A stretch of DNA of 64,000 bases from Candidatus Marithrix sp. (GCA_016744775.1 JADGDS010000001.1:553642-617641), one strand, 5' to 3'; shown: positions 39,482 through 49,823, counted from the stretch's first letter. Notes: generated by a model from the sequence alone, not told the origin. Numbers and translations: made by a program.

Positions 39482-40666
39482 TTAATTCAAACTTTGATAA
39501 TATCCCATCAAAATTTTCGCAACTTCAGGGCGAGAAAATTCTGGAGGTAAATCTTTACCTTCAGATAACATTGCTCGTACTTTTGTACCTGATAACAGAA
39601 TAAAATCATCTTTAGTATGATCTGGAACATCACGCATCATTACTACTTTATTCAACTTCTTAGAATAAGCAGTATGATCAGCACGGAAAATTTCAATTTT
39701 AAGCGCACCTTCTGGAACTTCATCAAAAATAGTTTGTGCATCAAATGCACCATAGTAATCACCTACACCAGCATGATCACGCCCAACAATGAAATGTGTA
39801 CAGCCACAATTTTGACGGAAAACTGCGTGTAATACCGCTTCACGTGGTCCAGCATATAACATATCAAAACCATAACCAGTAATCATTACAGTGTTTGCTG
39901 GGAAATATACTTCTACCATTTTACGAATTGAAGCATCACGTATTGGAGCCGGAATATCACCTTTCTTTAATTTACCCAATAACATATGAATCAGAATACC
40001 ATCTGTCTTCAATGTTTCATGAGCCATACGGCATAACTCTTCATGAGCGCGGTGCATAGGATTACGTGTTTGAAAAGCAACAACTTTATTCCAACCACGT
40101 TCAGAAATTTCATTTCTAATTTCTACTGCTGTACGGAAAGTATCAGGAAAATCTTGTTGGAAATAGCTAAAACTTAGAACTTGAATCGGACCAGAAATAA
40201 CATATTTTCCTTGTGACATAAAGGTGCCTACACCAATATGATCTTTATCCAAAGTACCATAAACTTTTTCAGCAATTAAATTGATTTGATCATCAGTTAA
40301 TTCTTCAATTGCTTCTACATCTTGAATTGCTAATACTGGATTACCTTCAACATTAGGATCACGTAAAGCAATACGTTTAGCATCTTTAATATCACTAATA
40401 TCGCTAGCAAGATTAAATACAGGTGTTGGCCAAAATAGCCCACTAGTGGTGTGCATTTTCTCAGCAACACTCATCCCGTCAGCAATATTCATATATCCAG
40501 TTAAAGGATTAAAATACCCACCGCCTAACATGACAGCATTGGCGGCAGCGGCTGAGCTAACTAATAAAGAAGGTAAATTTTCTGCCTCTTTTTGAAGTTC
40601 CTGATGTTTATTTTCATCATAAATAAATAGTGGATTTAAGTTACTTGAGCCATGTGGCTGTATCAT
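39482..40666 (-). CDS. sat: sulfate adenylyltransferase, dissimilatory type (Sat)
   Basis: Interconverts APS plus pyrophosphate and ATP plus sulfate. In sulfur oxidisers it runs toward ATP after APS reductase. 394 residues, single-chain Sat without an APS kinase domain. Active-site blocks are VVAFQTRNPMHRAHEELCR (Q-x-RN-x-x-HxxH), FIVGRDHAGVGDYYG and IFRADHTAYSKK. It stands alone, with no aprAB in the window. Together with the YeiH-like exporter and the FccB-like protein it supports a sulfur-oxidising lifestyle. Confidence 0.96.
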   Translation of the reverse strand: MIQPHGSSNLNPLFIYDENKHQELQKEAENLPSLLVSSAAAANAVMLGGGYFNPLTGYMNIADGMSVAEKMHTTSGLFWPTPVFNLASDISDIKDAKRIALRDPNVEGNPVLAIQDVEAIEELTDDQINLIAEKVYGTLDKDHIGVGTFMSQGKYVISGPIQVLSFSYFQQDFPDTFRTAVEIRNEISERGWNKVVAFQTRNPMHRAHEELCRMAHETLKTDGILIHMLLGKLKKGDIPAPIRDASIRKMVEVYFPANTVMITGYGFDMLYAGPREAVLHAVFRQNCGCTHFIVGRDHAGVGDYYGAFDAQTIFDEVPEGALKIEIFRADHTAYSKKLNKVVMMRDVPDHTKDDFILLSGTKVRAMLSEGKDLPPEFSRPEVAKILMGYYQSLN

Positions 40667-40717
40667 TAGCTTCTCCTATATAATGTTAGTTAATTAACTC
40701 ACACTATTATAGTTAGC

Positions 40718-41971
40718 TTAATTTTTTTTACCCATTTGATTTTTTGATGCTCCTATTATTGACAAATGTGATTCTATCAATTTAACTTCTCCAACACCAT
40801 TTACAGCATCTTCATCAACAATACAACGTATCACATTATCGCGTCGTGAAGGTAATTCAAACATGCAACGACGTAATAATTGTTCTTGTATGCTACGTAA
40901 AGATCGTGCCCCGGTGCCATATGCTAATGCCTTAGCTGCAATAGCCTCAAGTGCCTCCGGTGTATATTCTAATTCAACATCCTCATAAGCAAATAATTTT
41001 TGATATTGACGTACCAAAGCATTCTTTGGCTCTGTTAAAATTCTAACTAGTGCCGCTTGATCTAATGAATCTAAAACAGTGATAATTGGAAAACGTCCAA
41101 TAAATTCAGGGATTAAACCAAAAGCAGATAAATCATCTGGTTGGATTTTATCCATGTAATTAATCTTGACATTTTTAGTTTTTAATTGAGCATTAAATCC
41201 AATGTTAGCTTCGCCTGCTAAACGTTGATCTATATATTTTTCAAATCCAGAAAATGCACCACCAACAATAAACAGAATATTATGAGTATTTATAGTTATG
41301 GTTTCGTTTTCTTTCTTTGGATCAGGAACTTTAACAGTCGTGCCTTCAACTAACTTTAGTAAAGCCTGTTGTACACCTTCACCTGAAGCATCTCTAGTAG
41401 TATTATCTATTACACGTGCAATTTTATCTATTTCATCAATATAAATAATACCGCACTCAGCCTGCTTGATATTACCCTCGGCGGAATCTAATAAACGTAG
41501 CAAAATAGTTTCTACATCATCACCAATATAACCAGCTTGAGTTAAAGTAGTTGCATCTACTATAACAAATGGAACTCCAACAATATCCGCTAAAGTTTTA
41601 GCTAATAAAGTTTTTCCAGTGCCAGATGAACCAAGCATTAAAACATTAGACTTACTAATTTCTACATCATTAGCATTAATATTACGATCATGAATTAAAC
41701 GTTTGTAATGATTATAAACAGCAACACTAAGAGTTTCTTTAGCTAATTCTTGAGCAATTACATAATTATCTAATTTGGCTTTAATCTCAACAGGAGTAGG
41801 AAAATCATCTTTTAATTCATTTAATGAACGTTGACGCATCCAATTACTAATAACTTCATTAGCCAAATGCACACAAGCTTCACAAATATATCCATTAGCA
41901 CCAGCTATAAGAGGAACATCATCTGACGATTCAACATCACAAAAAGAACAACGAATAGATTTATAACTCAT
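40718..41971 (-). CDS. clpX: ClpX-type AAA+ unfoldase
   Basis: 417 residues. The N-terminal zinc-binding domain has CSFCDVES and [12 protein letters not shown]. The AAA+ core has [18 protein letters not shown], pore loop [11 protein letters not shown] (usually GYVGEDVE), Walker [13 protein letters not shown] and sensor block [10 protein letters not shown]. The IGF loop for docking ClpP is present (ANIGFNAQ). Several substitutions relative to canonical ClpX and the absence of tig, clpP or lon next to it leave open that it is a second, divergent copy. It lies between sat and murJ as a lone reverse-strand gene. Confidence 0.88.
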   Translation of the reverse strand: MSYKSIRCSFCDVESSDDVPLIAGANGYICEACVHLANEVISNWMRQRSLNELKDDFPTPVEIKAKLDNYVIAQELAKETLSVAVYNHYKRLIHDRNINANDVEISKSNVLMLGSSGTGKTLLAKTLADIVGVPFVIVDATTLTQAGYIGDDVETILLRLLDSAEGNIKQAECGIIYIDEIDKIARVIDNTTRDASGEGVQQALLKLVEGTTVKVPDPKKENETITINTHNILFIVGGAFSGFEKYIDQRLAGEANIGFNAQLKTKNVKINYMDKIQPDDLSAFGLIPEFIGRFPIITVLDSLDQAALVRILTEPKNALVRQYQKLFAYEDVELEYTPEALEAIAAKALAYGTGARSLRSIQEQLLRRCMFELPSRRDNVIRCIVDEDAVNGVGEVKLIESHLSIIGASKNQMGKKN

Positions 41972-42014
41972 ATTAATTAATTTTCAGAACTAGTAATTGA
42001 TATTACGTACAAAA

Positions 42015-42114
42015 GGAAGCCCCCCAGCCCCCTAAAGGGGGAGCATGATATGGACTTTTATAGTATTTAATTTTTTAATTTGCTGCTCCCCCTTTAGGGG
42101 GTTGGGGGGCTTCC
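42015..42114. repeat. 100-bp inverted repeat (ggaagccccccagccccc family)
   Basis: 31-bp arms ggaagccccccagccccc... and ...gggggttggggggcttcc with nested cccctaaagggg. It lies between murJ and clpX. A degenerate half copy lies at 56188-56215. Confidence 0.9.
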
Positions 42115-42125
42115 ACCGTGTAAGA

Positions 42126-43664
42126 TCAGTTAGTTACTAATTGCGCATGTCGCAATCTAAACCCAACAGCAAATAAAGTCAATATATATGCTAACATCCC
42201 TACTATTATCCACATCAATAATTGCAAAGCGCGATCTAATATAGTCATATTTATCCAAGTAGATAAGCTGCCGCTACCGAACCATAAAATAACTATCATA
42301 GCAATACTCGCTATGCTTATACGTATAAACAAGCTACGCCACCCGGTTTGTGGAGTATAAACTTCTTGTTTTCTTAAACCTCGATATAAAAGAGCAGCAT
42401 TTAGTAATGCCGCTATTGAAGTAGCTAGAGCTAAGCCCGCATGTGCGAAAGGAACAATGAATGCTAGGTTTAATATCATATTCACTACCATAGCAATTAC
42501 TGCAATTTTTACTGGTGTACGAGTATCTTGACGCGCAAAAAATCCAGACGCTAAGACTTTTATTAATACAAACCCTAATAAACCTACAGAATAAGTCATT
42601 AAACTACGAGCTGTCATAATTACATCATTTTCAGTAAATTGGCCGCTATAAAATAAAGTAGTCAACATTGGTGACGCTAACAAGATTAAACCTAACATAG
42701 ATGGAACACCAATTAAAAACACCCAACGTAATGCCCAATCTAAAGTATTGTTATATTTAGACATATCACCACGTGCTACTGATTTTGATAAATCAGGTAA
42801 CATCACAGTTGCTAAGGCAATTCCAAAAATTCCAATAGGAAACTCCATCAAACGATCAGAATAATATAACCATGAAACACTGCCGCTTATTAAAAAAGAT
42901 GCCATTAAAGTGTCAACTAATAAATTAATTTGTGATACTGACACACCAAATAAGGCAGGAATCATTAATTTATAGACTCTTTTTACCCCTGCATCTTTCT
43001 TAAAACGAGGCTTAGGTAATAAATTTAAACGGGCTAAAAATGGTAATTGAAATCCTAATTGCACTATACCAGCAATAAATACCGCCCAAACTAACACCAT
43101 AATTGGCGGCTGAAAATAAGATGCAAACGATAATGCTCCAACAATAAAACACAGATTCAATAAAACAGGCGTTAAAGCAGGCACCGCAAATTTACCATAA
43201 GTATTCAATATCGCGCCGGCAAAAGCGGTTAAAGCAATAAAAAATAAATAAGGGAAAGTAATTTGCAACATAGAAACTGTTAAGTTAAATTTAGCTGGAT
43301 CATTATAAAATCCCGGAGCAAAAATAAATACTAATAGCGGCGCAGCAAGCATACTAACAATAGTTACCATTAATAAAATGCCACCTAAATGCCCAGCGAC
43401 GTTATTAACTAATGTTTTGATTTCATTATGATCACGCTTAGTTTTATATTCACTTAATATTGGAGTAAAAGCTTGTGAAAACGCACCTTCAGCAAATAAG
43501 CGGCGCAAAAAATTCGGGATTTTAAAAGCTACAAAAAAAGCATCAGTAGTGGCACCAGCCCCAAATGTGTGTGCGATAACCACATCACGAACAAAGCCTA
43601 AAACTCGGGAAATTAAAGTGAATCCACCAACAACAGCAGTAGATTTAAATAGTTTTTTACTCAT
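42126..43664 (-). CDS. murJ: lipid II flippase MurJ
   Basis: Multi-pass inner-membrane protein (about 512 residues, some 14 helices) that flips lipid II for peptidoglycan. The start MSKKLFKSTAVVGGFTLISR with VLGFVRDVVIAHTFGAGATTDAFFVAFKIPNFLRR and FAEGAFSQAFTPIL is the MurJ/MviN signature, including the essential arginines. An upstream in-frame ATG at 43700 adds unrelated residues and is rejected. It is divergent from the channel operon, with only about 35 bp between the starts. Confidence 0.95.
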   Translation of the reverse strand: MSKKLFKSTAVVGGFTLISRVLGFVRDVVIAHTFGAGATTDAFFVAFKIPNFLRRLFAEGAFSQAFTPILSEYKTKRDHNEIKTLVNNVAGHLGGILLMVTIVSMLAAPLLVFIFAPGFYNDPAKFNLTVSMLQITFPYLFFIALTAFAGAILNTYGKFAVPALTPVLLNLCFIVGALSFASYFQPPIMVLVWAVFIAGIVQLGFQLPFLARLNLLPKPRFKKDAGVKRVYKLMIPALFGVSVSQINLLVDTLMASFLISGSVSWLYYSDRLMEFPIGIFGIALATVMLPDLSKSVARGDMSKYNNTLDWALRWVFLIGVPSMLGLILLASPMLTTLFYSGQFTENDVIMTARSLMTYSVGLLGFVLIKVLASGFFARQDTRTPVKIAVIAMVVNMILNLAFIVPFAHAGLALATSIAALLNAALLYRGLRKQEVYTPQTGWRSLFIRISIASIAMIVILWFGSGSLSTWINMTILDRALQLLMWIIVGMLAYILTLFAVGFRLRHAQLVTN

Positions 43665-43699
43665 ATTATCTTTATATAGAAATTTTATACCATTAAACA

Positions 43700-44476
43700 A
43701 TGAAACATATGACTTCTAAATTAAAACAGCGTCTAATAATTGCTATTATTAGTTGCATTTTAAGCTTATTATTTATCTTTAGCTTAGATATTATTCTGCA
43801 ACCAAATAGTGATGCAGCACGTTTACTATTAGATTATCGTTCCGATAATAACTTATATCCATTAACAGTACAAAATTTTATGTGGATAATCTTCTTTCTG
43901 GGCTTAGGCGAATTATGGGCGCGATTCTATGATGGAAAAAATGATCGTGATCAACTAGATCAACGTTATTTGCCAGAAGATGAACGTAGCTTGTTACAAG
44001 CATCAGATCTAGGTTCTATTTACAAGGCTGTACGTCATGATGCCAGTCAATATGAATTATTTTTACCGCGTTTAATTAAACGTATTGTTTTACAATTTCA
44101 AAGCAGCCGTTCTATAGAACAAGCCAACAGCTTATTAAATTCCAGTTTAGACTTGTATATCCACGAAATTGATTTACGCTATAACATGCTACGTTATATT
44201 ATGTGGCTAATTCCTAGTTTAGGATTTATAGGCACAGTGATCGGTATTAGCCTAGCTTTAAACTACGCAGGAAATGCCGATTTCCAAGATCCTAGCCTAT
44301 TATCAGAACTAACAAAACGTTTAGCTATAGCTTTTTACACCACCCTATTAGCTTTAATTCAAGCCTCTATTTTAGTATTTATGACCCATATAATTCAAGC
44401 TTTTGAAGAACGCACACTGAATTTAATAGGGCAATATTGCTTAGATAACTTAATTAATAGACTATATAAGAATTAA
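43700..44476 (+). CDS. MotA/TolQ/ExbB-type proton channel protein
   Basis: 258 residues. Membrane helices are at about 12-30, 58-75, 165-188 and 210-235. The MotA_ExbB signature is IMWLIPSLGFIGTVIGISLAL, followed by the second helix IAFYTTLLALIQASILVF, which has the polar Thr and Gln positions of the channel. It should form a pentameric stator-like channel with a MotB/ExbD-type single-pass partner; the fourth gene of the operon is such a protein. No SD is obvious; a second ATG at 43709 is possible. First gene of a four-gene operon with FHA and protease components; not TonB, Tol or flagellar by context. Confidence 0.88.
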   Translation: MKHMTSKLKQRLIIAIISCILSLLFIFSLDIILQPNSDAARLLLDYRSDNNLYPLTVQNFMWIIFFLGLGELWARFYDGKNDRDQLDQRYLPEDERSLLQASDLGSIYKAVRHDASQYELFLPRLIKRIVLQFQSSRSIEQANSLLNSSLDLYIHEIDLRYNMLRYIMWLIPSLGFIGTVIGISLALNYAGNADFQDPSLLSELTKRLAIAFYTTLLALIQASILVFMTHIIQAFEERTLNLIGQYCLDNLINRLYKN

Positions 44477-44487
44477 ATCTCAACACC

Positions 44488-44805
44488 ATGAAAACCTATA
44501 TAGTCGGACGTAGCAAAAAATCTGATATTTGTATTATAAATGCTGATAGCACTGTAAGCGGCTTCCATTTAGAACTCATAGAAGATACTGATGGTAAATA
44601 TTATGTGATTGATCGTAAAAGTACTAATGGAACTTTTTCTCAACAGGGCAAACAAAAAATTCAACAAAACTATGTTGAATTTGATGAACCATTATTTTTA
44701 GGCAGCTATAAAACTACAATACGGAAATTGTTAAATATGCGTACAAATCTTAATAAGAAAGTTGAACGTAATCCTGAAACCGGCGAAATAATACCAAGGA
44801 AATAA
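44488..44805 (+). CDS. FHA domain protein
   Basis: 105 residues, essentially one forkhead-associated phosphopeptide-binding domain: YIVGRSKKSDICI (G-R-S), STVSGFHLEL (S-x-x-H) and IDRKSTNGTF (N-G-T). A basic tail ends NPETGEIIPRK. No membrane segment. It starts 11 bp after the channel gene, and its TAA overlaps the ATG of the protease gene by one base. Probably an adaptor that reads phosphothreonine. No kinase is encoded in this operon. Confidence 0.9.
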   Translation: MKTYIVGRSKKSDICIINADSTVSGFHLELIEDTDGKYYVIDRKSTNGTFSQQGKQKIQQNYVEFDEPLFLGSYKTTIRKLLNMRTNLNKKVERNPETGEIIPRK

Positions 44806-45950
44806 TGATTGTGATTAAAATCATAATAACTTTAATTACAATTGCGATTCCTTTAACCAGCTTTGCCGCGCCAAATTTTGAAAAGCTTGATAAAAGTATT
44901 GTATTGATTATTAAGATTACGGGAAAGACTAAAAGTACTGCGACAGGATTTGTCATTAATGACCAAAATAATGTTATTACTAATCATCATGTTATTAAAG
45001 GGAATGGGCGATTATTTATTGCTGACGGAGGTACTGATCCAATAAGTTTAAAACCAGCAATAGTCAAATGGTCATCTGAAGAGAAAGATTTAGCGATTTT
45101 ACATGTTCCTAATTTAAACCGCCCAGCCTTATCATTATCTAGCGTTGAACCGAGTAAAGGCGCAACAGTCTATGCAATCGGCTTTCCGGAAATCGCAGAT
45201 TTACTTATTCAAAAAATCTCCACTGAATCTAGTGTCACTATAGGTTCTGTTAGCCGTTTGATAAATGCCGCTTGGCATGAAAATATGCCTAAATTTCGTA
45301 TTATTCAGCATAGTTCTGAACTGAATAGCGGCAATAGTGGTGGACCATTAATTAATGTTTGTGGGCAAGTAGTTGGCATAAATACTATCAAAACTTCACT
45401 GGAAGCCTCGATTAATCGTGGTGAGATTATTAGTGGTGTTTTTTACGCCTCACACATTTCATCACTTATAGAAGTTTTAACAGCAAAAACAATTTCTTTT
45501 AATGAAGTTACAACAGCTTGCACACCAGAAGAAAATGCAGGATCTAATATTGTAATTATCATAATAATAATATTAGCAATTCTTGTAATCTTGCTAAGTT
45601 TTAGCCGTTCACATCAAGCTCAATGGAAACACAATACAACTATTGAAAAAAAATCAAGCAATATATCAGGCATCGACAATTCAAATATTCATTTTACTAT
45701 TAATCAAGATCAAGCATTTGCTTTAATCATAGGGCGATCCGCCAAACTCAGTGAATTAGTCATTGATAATAAAGCTATTTCCCGTTGTCATGCACGAATA
45801 AGTTGCAAACAAAATCAACTTTATATTGAAGATATGAACTCATTAAATGGAACCAAGCTAAATAATATTACTTTAACAGCATTTAAACCAATAAAACTAA
45901 ATTCTGGAAACATTTTGACGCTTGGTAAAGTGAGACTAAAAATAACATGA
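44805..45950 (+). CDS. membrane-anchored trypsin-like protease with cytoplasmic FHA domain
   Basis: 381 residues. An N-terminal signal (IIITLITIAIPLTSFAA) leads to a trypsin-like domain with the complete triad: His in VITNHHVI (about 61), Asp in EKDLAIL (about 95), Ser in NSGNSGGPL (about 177). A membrane helix (about 248-268, IVIIIIIILAILVILLSF) follows. The C-terminal FHA domain has ALIIGRSAKLSELVI, SRCHARISCK and SLNGTKLNN. The topology implies a periplasmic protease coupled to a cytoplasmic phosphopeptide reader. It overlaps the next gene by 4 bp. DegP-like PDZ domains are absent. Confidence 0.88.
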   Translation: MIVIKIIITLITIAIPLTSFAAPNFEKLDKSIVLIIKITGKTKSTATGFVINDQNNVITNHHVIKGNGRLFIADGGTDPISLKPAIVKWSSEEKDLAILHVPNLNRPALSLSSVEPSKGATVYAIGFPEIADLLIQKISTESSVTIGSVSRLINAAWHENMPKFRIIQHSSELNSGNSGGPLINVCGQVVGINTIKTSLEASINRGEIISGVFYASHISSLIEVLTAKTISFNEVTTACTPEENAGSNIVIIIIIILAILVILLSFSRSHQAQWKHNTTIEKKSSNISGIDNSNIHFTINQDQAFALIIGRSAKLSELVIDNKAISRCHARISCKQNQLYIEDMNSLNGTKLNNITLTAFKPIKLNSGNILTLGKVRLKIT

Positions 45951-46618
45951 AAAGACTTAATCGCGACATCAATATTTTCAGCATGTCGGCACTAGATTTA
46001 TTCGCATCGGCGATGGGCACTTTTATTTTATTGGTAGTGGTTTTATTTCCATATTATCTCAAAAATGCTGAGATTGTAGAAAAAATGTCGGTTTTACGTC
46101 AAGAACTTGCAAAAGCTCAAGAGCAAAATCCTCAATTAGAAAAATGCCAAACACAAAAAAGTAATTTACAAAGCGAAATTAAGACTTTAAAACGAGACTT
46201 AAAAAATTGTCACCAAAAACTTCGACAAACCTTTTTGGCTGTGGTAATGAAATGGGAAACTAAGAGACAAGATATTGATTTACATATAATTGATCCAAAT
46301 AACAACGAATTTTATTATAAGAAACATAATCGTACTCGTTCACATTTTCCTAATGTAAATGCCGAATTAAGTGTTGACACTATAAAAGGTCCGGGTATTG
46401 AAATTTGGGAAAATCAGCGGATAAAACAAGGCTTATATAATGTATATGCCAAATTATATGCACGTAAAGGTAATAGAAAGAACCCCGTTGTAAGAACTAC
46501 AATTTATTATCGTGACGGCTCAAAAAAACTGCCTAATATTACTTTGCATGAAACAAATAAAAAAAAATTAATCGCAACAATAGAAATAAATGCTGAAGGA
46601 GAAGTTCTGGCGTATTAA
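45947..46618 (+). CDS. MotB/ExbD-like single-pass protein with periplasmic DUF2135-like domain
   Basis: 223 residues. The N-terminal helix SALDLFASAMGTFILLVVVL carries an Asp at its start, placed like the proton-binding Asp in MotB (ADFMTAMMAFFL) and ExbD. A coiled coil (about 45-90) follows. The C-terminal beta-rich domain has VMKWETKRQDIDLHIIDPN, GPGIEIWENQRIKQGLYNVYA and a final TIEINAEGEV. This resembles the DUF2135-type sandwich (W-x-x-x-x-DiDLh-x-x-P). No OmpA-like peptidoglycan-binding domain is present. It is the obvious partner of the channel gene at 43700. Function of the complex is unknown. Confidence 0.78.
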   Translation: MKRLNRDINIFSMSALDLFASAMGTFILLVVVLFPYYLKNAEIVEKMSVLRQELAKAQEQNPQLEKCQTQKSNLQSEIKTLKRDLKNCHQKLRQTFLAVVMKWETKRQDIDLHIIDPNNNEFYYKKHNRTRSHFPNVNAELSVDTIKGPGIEIWENQRIKQGLYNVYAKLYARKGNRKNPVVRTTIYYRDGSKKLPNITLHETNKKKLIATIEINAEGEVLAY

Positions 46619-46630
46619 AAATATTTTTTT

Positions 46631-46660
46631 CTCGTTACCACGCTGGAACGTGGGAACGAG
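46631..46660. repeat. short palindrome, relative of the 11750 element
   Basis: ctcgttaccacgctggaacgtgggaacgag; arms pair with one mismatch. It lies 12 bp after the channel operon and could form a terminator hairpin. It is followed by acaacgaatagatccgaatt, which resembles 54379-54402. Confidence 0.8.
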
Positions 46661-46774
46661 AAAACAACGAATAGATCCGAATTCTTTAATTACAACACAT
46701 TAATATCAATATTTGATTTTATTTAATTAATAGATAATAATATTACTTATAAATTTTAAATTGAAGGATATTTT

Positions 46775-49700
46775 ATGAAACGACCACATAGAATTTTTTT
46801 ATGTTTAGGTATCTTTGTTTTGTTATGGCATAAGACCGTTTTTGCTGAAGTCTCTTGTACTGTCGATTATAAAATCGTTAGTCAATGGAATAATGGTTTT
46901 ACTGCTGAAGTCAAAATCACTAATTTAGGTGATAATTTAGATGGTTGGCTTGTTCGCTGGAATATGCTTAATGGACAAGTTATTAGTGGCTTATGGAAAG
47001 GTCAACATACTCAACAAGGTGATAGTGTTGAAGTCAGAAATTATAGTTGGAATAAAAATATTCCAAAAGGCTCAGTAATTGACTTTGGTTTTAATGCTTC
47101 GCATCAAGGTACTAATGATATTCCTGCTGATATTACTGTTAATGGTGTTCTTTGTGATGGTCAAGTCGCTCCTCCTCCCCCCCCTCCGCCTTCTAGCACT
47201 ACTTGTACAGTAGATTATAATATTAGTGATCAATGGAATACTGGTTTTACTGCTAGAATTGAAATAGAAAATACTGGTACATCTCTGAATGCTTGGGATG
47301 TTACTTGGACCATGCCTGATGCTCAACAAATTACTAATCTTTGGAATGGTAATCTTAATCAAAATGGTAATAGTGTTTCAGTCAGAAATTTAGATTGGAA
47401 TAAAATTATTCCTACCGGTGGAAAAATTAAATTTGGTTTTAATGGTTCATATCAAGGTAATAATAATAAGCCTAATGATGTAAAGGTTAATGGTTCCAGA
47501 TGTGGAGGACAAGCTGGTCCACCTGCATTATCTGCTCCAACTACAACCGCTTTAGCTGATAATTGTGCTATTTGTCATGGCACTGATGGTGTTAGTGGTG
47601 GTTCCAGTATGCCTACTATTACCGGTTTTGGTAAGGATTATTTTATTCGTACCATGACTGCTTATCAAACCGATGCACGGGCTTCAAATATGATGGGGCT
47701 AATAGCTACTGGTTATACTGAGGATCAAATTAATTTATTAGCAGATCATTTTTCTAAAAAATATTTTGTTGTTGCTGAACAACAGTTTGATATTAATGTT
47801 GTCAGACGTGGTTGGCATATTCATAAAGATCGTTGTATAGATTGTCATGTTGAAGGTGGACGTAACAAAACTCTTACCGGAACTATATTAGCTGGGCAAT
47901 GGAAAACATATTTACAGGCTACTATGCTGGATTATCGAGCTGGGCGTAGTAGTAATATTCCTGCTGATATGGCTAAACAATTTGAAGGCTTAGATAATAG
48001 CTCTATTACAGCTTTAGCAACATATTATGCTGCCAATATGGATGATGCTGATCTTGATGATGGTAGTGATACTCCGCCGGGAAGTGAATTATATTTTCAA
48101 CATAAATGTTTAGAATGTCATGGCACTGAGGGTCAAGGTGGAACTTCTGGCAAAGCTTTAAATACATTTGGTCAAGATGATTATGATTATTTAGTTTCAA
48201 CCATTACTAATAGTATGCCATTTGATAATCCCGCCGCTTGTGATAGTCAATGTGCTGAAAGTATTGCTTATTATATTTTAAATACCTTTTCTGATGGCGG
48301 CAATACTAGCTGTCAAGATAATAATATTCCAACTTTACCTAGAAGATTACGCTTATTAACTCGTTATGAATATCAAAATACTATTAATGATTTATTAGGT
48401 ATAAATACTAGTATTGCTGCGGAATTACCAATTGATAATCGTGTTGCTGGTTTTGATAATAATAGTGATCAAAATCTAATTACTGATACTCGCATGGATT
48501 CTTATTTAAGTAAAGCTAAAGAATTAACTGCTCAAGCATTAAGAGATAATAGCGATTTATTAGCCGTTTGTAGCAATGCGGAAAATTGTACTGAAGATTT
48601 AATTCGTTATCTTGGTAAACGCGCTTATCGTCGCCCTCTTACTGATAATGAGGTTAGTCAATATGCTGGATTATTTAGTAGTAGTTCTACTTTTGAAGAA
48701 AATGCCGAGTTGATGTTGACAACTATGTTAGTTTCACCGTATTTCTTATATCGTTCTGAATTAGGTGTAGAACAAGCGGATAAGACTTATAAATTAACTT
48801 ATTATGAAATAGCTAGTAGTTTATCTTATTTGTTTTGGGGTACTATGCCAGATGAAACTTTATTTACTGCTGCTGATAATGGTAACTTAGATATTGTTAG
48901 TCAAGCCACTCGTTTATTAGCTGATCAACGTAGTCGTAAACATTTAGGGCATTTTGCAGAGCAATGGTTATTAGGTATTGACGCTTTATCTTTAGATAGT
49001 AAAGATCCTAATATTTTTCCAGAATTTACTCCTGAAATTAAAGATGCTATGGCTGAGGAATTAAAGCAGTTCTTTAATTATGTAGTATTTAATACTGGTG
49101 GTAAATTTAAAGATTTGTTGACTGCTGATTATGTAATCATAAATCGTTTATTGGCAGATTACTATAATTTAAATGCTCCTGCTGGCAATGATTTTGAAGT
49201 AGTTCCTGTAAATGATGGTACTCGCACCGGAATATTATCTTTAGGTAGCGTATTAGCTCGTTATGCTTCTAGTGTAGATTCTTCACCGATTAAACGTGGA
49301 GTATTTTTACGTGGACGTATCATGTGTCAAGAGATTCCATTACCCGGACCAGATGTTGATGGTACTCCGCCTGCTCCTAATCCAAATCAAACCACACGCG
49401 AACGTTTTGCTCAACATACTGCTGATCCTGTGTGTTTTTCTTGTCATAAATATATTGATGAACCGGGATTTGGTTTTGGTGCTTATGATGGAGCTTCCAA
49501 ATTTCATACCACAGAAAATGGTCAAACCATTGATACTACAGGTAACTTATTGGGAGTAGAAGATTATAAGCCTACTAATCCTATAGCTTTTAATAATCTC
49601 AATGAAATGTCACAAATATTATCTCAAAGTGATAATGCTGCGAAATGTGTTGCTACACAATATTATCGTTTTGCTAGCGGTTCTGCTGAGGAACAAGGAA

Positions 49701-49813
49701 ATTGCGCCTTAGAAGAGTTACAACAACGTTATACTGATCAGAACTATGATTTACAATCCTTATTATTAGAAATTGTAAATTCTCGTCATTTCACTCATAG
49801 ACGCGCCCAATAG
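46775..49813 (+). CDS. secreted CBM2 - multihaem cytochrome c - DUF1592-type protein
   Basis: 1012 residues with a signal peptide. Two CBM2-like carbohydrate-binding domains (about 25-125 and 145-245; CTVDYKIVSQWNNGFTAEV and CTVDYNISDQWNTGFTARI) are joined by a proline-rich linker. Cytochrome c sites follow: CAICH (264), CIDCH (353) and CLECH (445). From about 510 the DUF1587/1592/1588/1585 arrangement common in Planctomycetes appears: RRLRLLTRYEYQNTINDLLG, LGKRAYRRPLTDNEV, LTTMLVSPYFLYRSELG and a fourth CFSCHKYIDEPGFGF (about 887). Probably a periplasmic or surface electron-transfer protein that binds polysaccharide. Followed by a DUF1552 gene after 10 bp. SD aaggat. Confidence 0.85.
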   Translation: MKRPHRIFLCLGIFVLLWHKTVFAEVSCTVDYKIVSQWNNGFTAEVKITNLGDNLDGWLVRWNMLNGQVISGLWKGQHTQQGDSVEVRNYSWNKNIPKGSVIDFGFNASHQGTNDIPADITVNGVLCDGQVAPPPPPPPSSTTCTVDYNISDQWNTGFTARIEIENTGTSLNAWDVTWTMPDAQQITNLWNGNLNQNGNSVSVRNLDWNKIIPTGGKIKFGFNGSYQGNNNKPNDVKVNGSRCGGQAGPPALSAPTTTALADNCAICHGTDGVSGGSSMPTITGFGKDYFIRTMTAYQTDARASNMMGLIATGYTEDQINLLADHFSKKYFVVAEQQFDINVVRRGWHIHKDRCIDCHVEGGRNKTLTGTILAGQWKTYLQATMLDYRAGRSSNIPADMAKQFEGLDNSSITALATYYAANMDDADLDDGSDTPPGSELYFQHKCLECHGTEGQGGTSGKALNTFGQDDYDYLVSTITNSMPFDNPAACDSQCAESIAYYILNTFSDGGNTSCQDNNIPTLPRRLRLLTRYEYQNTINDLLGINTSIAAELPIDNRVAGFDNNSDQNLITDTRMDSYLSKAKELTAQALRDNSDLLAVCSNAENCTEDLIRYLGKRAYRRPLTDNEVSQYAGLFSSSSTFEENAELMLTTMLVSPYFLYRSELGVEQADKTYKLTYYEIASSLSYLFWGTMPDETLFTAADNGNLDIVSQATRLLADQRSRKHLGHFAEQWLLGIDALSLDSKDPNIFPEFTPEIKDAMAEELKQFFNYVVFNTGGKFKDLLTADYVIINRLLADYYNLNAPAGNDFEVVPVNDGTRTGILSLGSVLARYASSVDSSPIKRGVFLRGRIMCQEIPLPGPDVDGTPPAPNPNQTTRERFAQHTADPVCFSCHKYIDEPGFGFGAYDGASKFHTTENGQTIDTTGNLLGVEDYKPTNPIAFNNLNEMSQILSQSDNAAKCVATQYYRFASGSAEEQGNCALEELQQRYTDQNYDLQSLLLEIVNSRHFTHRRAQ

Positions 49814-49823
49814 GAAAAATCAG

